64,000 nt of DNA from NCBI GenBank assembly GCA_963402885.1, contig OY727096.1:29431820-29495819 (forward strand). Direction: 5' to 3'. Positions 60,004-64,000 of this stretch are shown here, piece after piece. Under the pieces are notes generated by a model, which searched no databases, was not told where the DNA came from, and saw only the letters and a list, made by a program, of their open reading frames with translations. The position numbers and the translations under genes were made by a program. This stretch comes from Antedon bifida (taxonomy: Eukaryota > Echinodermata > Crinoidea > Comatulida > Antedonidae). The number at the start of each line of letters is the position of its first letter. Within the stretch, counting starts at the first letter, position 1.

Positions 60004-63000
60004 AAAATAAGTTAATTTACATATTATATTGCATTCTTCTTATTAACTAACCTCTCACATATTGAACATTTGCTGTTAGTATTTTTCAAATAATTAATTA
60101 TCAACCTCTTTCATAATTTTTGTTATTCGAACAATGATACCATTCTTACTTTTTTTTTATTGAATTTCTAACCACTACAAACTAATCACTCATAACTATC
60201 AACTGAACCAAACACTCTAAATAATTTAGTCCCACATGTCAACTGAATTTAACCTCTAAATAATCTTTTCCCGCTATAAAGGAAATAGTGTTTTTGGCAT
60301 CGATATAATAACAATTTGGACAGACAATTCTTTTAGAGGCAACTTTACAATCAGGAGTACCAATCAAATGCTAAAAAATGTGTGATTTTTTGTCCGTTTA
60401 TAAATGTTCGCTGACGCGCGTTGTGAAATGACCACCTGTTTTGACGATAATATTATAATAGGCATTTCTTACTGCATCCTCCAAAACGGTGAATGCTCGC
60501 ACGAACATTTTGATTGATACAGATTAAAAATAAAATACAAACGAACAATGCAAAACAACCTATATAAACGATTTTCAATTGGACTCAAACAAGGTACGTC
60601 TAGACTTGCCCCATGTATTTATCGCCTATCTTATTTTAATCCACCAGTCGGCGTTTCGATATTTGCTTGGAAAATTTTGTTCTGATCTAGATATCAATCT
60701 TGTTTTTTGATCTTCTAGAAACAACCATTTTCTCACTCTCCAAGATCCATTTTAATGTTCGTGCGTGCACTGTATACAAAATATATTTCATAAATATTTT
60801 ATTTGTTTTAAATATTTTAAAGTAGGCTATGTACAAAGATATTCTTTTTTAATCGTAATGTGCACAATTATATAAATATAAAGATAAACGAAAAGCCAGG
60901 GAAAAAATAGTGCATTTTAATAAAAAAAATTAATTATATAAACAATATTAATACTATAATATTATTTATAATGTATAACAGATGGTATAGATGGCATCCA
61001 TTTCCTGTGGAATAATGAAGGCAATATGTTCAACTATACCAATGTAAAACTATTACATTTTAAATTCACAGTATAATAATTAATACCTAAACTATAATTT
61101 TGAAATGTTTACTAATACGTATAGTAAAAGTACGGTATTTGATTTCATATTGATTCACACTATAGGCCTACATTATATGTTTATCATTATAATACTGAAT
61201 CTCAATTTTGAATACTAGGCCTAAATGTAAATCTTGATACCGTTCTATGCTCTTTAATATAAATTCCCTCTAAGCCTATATTTCATATTGTTTGATCGTA
61301 TTTAGTTATTTTAACACAATACCAAATAATTATCTATAAGCTAAACTCTATTTCACACTGTATACGGTAGTATTTAAATATCAATTGATTGTCACATGTG
61401 TGTAATAAACGTATCGCTGTCCTCCACGAAATGTTCTGTGTACAAGTTCCAATAACAACAGGGGAAAGAATGAATAACCAATAAATAAACAAGATTAATT
61501 AATTAGATGATCGTTATTGAAGATTTAAAGAAATAAATAAACGAAGGGTCATGAAGAAGATTAAGTTCTAGTAACTATTGAAATCTGGGTGAAATCCATG
61601 ATTTTATAGCCGAAGGCTTATTACACACATCTCTGGTGAAATGAGATGTTGACCCTCGACCCGAAGTTTATGTGTAGAGAGTTTGAATGATATCTGAAAA
61701 GTGGTTATGAATAATGATTGATATGATGACCATGATGAAATCACAGTGAAACGATAATGTCGAAACAGTAGTGCTACAGTACTTTTGCAATACAGTTAGG
61801 CTACAAGATAGGTAGTATTTTGAGGAAAAAATTATATGCTAAACAGGAATATTTTAGACACAGTTACGACCCGGTTATCGATGTAAGTCAACTGCATGGA
61901 AAGAACGCAACGAAATTTATAATATCCGTCCATAACATAATCTTTTACTTTTCGCTCAAATGTATTGAATGTATTTTTATAACCTAATGTGTATATACTT
62001 TTTAATGTAATAATTTATAATGTTTGTATTTGATTGTATAGTAAGATAAGTCCATATTTAATTTTTTTGTTGTTGCACATCTCTTGAGAATTGTGCCTCT
62101 GTTATAAAAGAGAAACAATAAAGTTATTATTATTATAAAGTCATTGAAAATCAGTAAAACATCAATCAACATTATGAAGAAATTTAAATAATCTCTTCAT
62201 AACCCTCTAAATAGTCTCTCAACTATTAACTTAACCTAATGCCTCCCAACGATCAACTAATCTCTCCCAATTATCAACCGAACTTAACCCTCTAAAAAAT
62301 CTCTCCTAACTAAACTATCTAACTATTTTTTTAGCCGGAAAAGATCATTTAGAGTAACTTTAAGTTATGTTGATATATATTATCTAGATGGTTAGGCACA
62401 GAAGATACATATATGCAGCTCTGAATCGAATATTTGAACTCTCCAAAAAGTTTTGAAGCATTTAGAGGCAACTTTACAATCAAGAGTACCATTTCAATGC
62501 TTAAACATGTGTGATTTTTTGTCCGTTTTTAAATGTTCGTTAACACGCGTTTGTAGTGACTACCTGTTTTGACGATAAAATCATAATAGGCATTACTTAC
62601 TGCATCCTCTACAAAATGTGTATAGAACGCTCGCAGGAACATTTCAATGGGTACAGACTAAAAATAAAATATACACTAAATTAGGAACAATGCAAACGAG
62701 CTATATAAACCATTATCAATTAGACATTCGATATTTGTCTGAAAGAAATCTGGTAAACCTCTTATGTGTTCTTCTAAATTGAGTAAGCATGTATTTACTG
62801 TATATTCAATGGGATACATTATAATAGAATGGTATGCACTTTCATTTACCGGGGTCTGGACTTAGAAGCCTTTTAACCCAACTTAACTTTAAACATTTTA
62901 TCATTGACTTAAAATTAAGACCACCTTCACATACCTGCTTTAATTTTGTCTTTTTTTTATATTATTATTTGTTCTACTTTGTAATACACGTAGTGCGGAA

Positions 63001-64000
63001 CATTTATTATACTGTGTATTACATTTTATAAATGGCAAGTGTCTTAATGATTGTAATTTTACAAAAGAACGTGATGTTTCTTTTCTTCCATAATTTCATT
63101 TTCTAAGTTAATAATGTTATTATGCCAGTACACTGCATTACATTTATCTTTATTGTAGCCTACATAAATTCCCAAAAATGTTACTGATTCAATTGTCAAT
63201 ATTATGTTACATAGTTTCAAACAACTATTTTTATTTGAACCAATCCACACACCTTTTGTTTTATATTTGTTTACATTCGAACTATAATGTTATTTATAAT
63301 GTATAACAGGTAGGGTAATGGTATAGATGGCATTAAGCGGATCAATTATGGTAATAGGGAACGTTTCTTGTAGAAATAATGAAGGCAATACTATTCCTTT
63401 ATTTATCAATGTAAAACTATTACATTTTAAGTTTATTTTCATATATTCATAGTATATTAAAAGCAGTTAATAAAATGTGATGTGCCCATATATGGACATG
63501 GCGATAGGTATATCACTACCATATTCGGGAAAATCACACTTGTTTTGTCAAACTAGTTTGATGAAAGGTACAAGGTAACTTTACACAAGGTCATTGATAA
63601 AGTTTACCATTGTTGGCACTTGGATAATTTTACGAAAAAATTAACCTTGATGTTAAGAACTATATTAACCCGCATGTTGAAGACAAAGCATTTGACTGAT
63701 AAAATAGCAGATAATGGTGTCACACACGTATTCTGTTCCATTGATGGAAACTCTAATATGCAGCGTTTGAAAGTTGGCCAGATTTCAACTAAAGGGTAGA
63801 GACTAAAAAATACAATATACACTATAATTACGAACAATGCAAACGAGATATAAACGATTATCAATTGGACTCAGACATACGTCTAGACTTGCCCAATCAG
63901 GTTGTATTCTTCTTCTAAAAACAACCATTTTCTCACTGTCCAAGATCCATTTAAAGGTGGGAGCCAATAATAACATTTCTAACCTTGTATCACCTTGTCA

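Larger units (their letters stand above)
58316..63960. repeat. Dispersed 300-bp repeat family, four copies
   Basis: Copies near 58316-58500, 60334-60600, 62460-62740 and 63790-63960 share words such as GTGTGATTTTTTGTCCGTTT, AAATGTTCG.TGACGCGCGTT, AACAATGCAAA and ATTTTCTCACT.TCCAAGATC (each copy holds a subset). A second pair (60960-61090 and 63285-63450, TTATTTATAATGTATAACAG) keeps the same order, so part of this end of the window looks duplicated as a block. Confidence 0.7.

Overview
The window is AT-rich, intron-rich animal DNA. It carries spliced metazoan housekeeping genes (VPS41, HACL1), a single-exon rhodopsin-type GPCR, tRNA-derived SINEs whose tails resemble L2/CR1 3' ends, L1/Tx1-like LINE fragments and many small inverted-repeat transposons. 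The palindrome TAGGCCTA recurs in nearly every non-coding stretch. I infer an invertebrate deuterostome, most likely an echinoderm. This is a judgement from proteins and repeat style, not a database match.

Left part, 1-20.7 kb. The 3' two thirds of VPS41 (HOPS subunit, + strand) runs from the left edge to a stop at 9028, with 13 exons visible. It converges on a kelch-repeat gene on the - strand (12716-20652), whose exons I joined in phase from a likely start to the stop. The 3.7 kb between the two stops holds 3' UTR sequence, a small hairpin element and a degenerate three-copy tandem repeat.

Middle, 20.7-34.8 kb. An intronless class A GPCR (22513-23442, +) lies between two similar direct-repeat blocks about 4 kb apart. 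HACL1 (2-hydroxyacyl-CoA lyase, - strand, 26005-34806) is complete: 17 exons, 577 residues, ending in the peroxisomal signal SKL. Its introns hold decayed duplicates of two of its own exons. A CpG-richer stretch with an inverted CCAAT box sits just upstream of its start.

Right part, 34.8-64 kb. This part is gene-poor and repeat-rich. I found one gene I cannot name (38432-42294, -), which encodes a hydrophobic protein. It contains a tandemly duplicated exon pair, and its last exon has absorbed a 151-bp hAT-type MITE in frame. The rest is mobile or duplicated DNA: a 1.4-kb palindromic element (43425-44821), a LINE ORF2 3' fragment (45042-46004), segmental duplications (51.7-55.6 kb and 58.8-60 kb) and repeat families to the right edge.

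The observations I rate highest are these. (1) Tiny palindromic insertions of 24-34 bp; three are flanked by exact 7-bp target duplications, and one has an empty paralogous site inside the window. (2) The MITE that became 53 codons of an unnamed gene. (3) The exon-pair duplication in that gene. (4) A compensating 3'-end RNA stem shared by three LINE copies. (5) A kelch propeller whose sixth blade appears to be split by a roughly 320-residue disordered insert.
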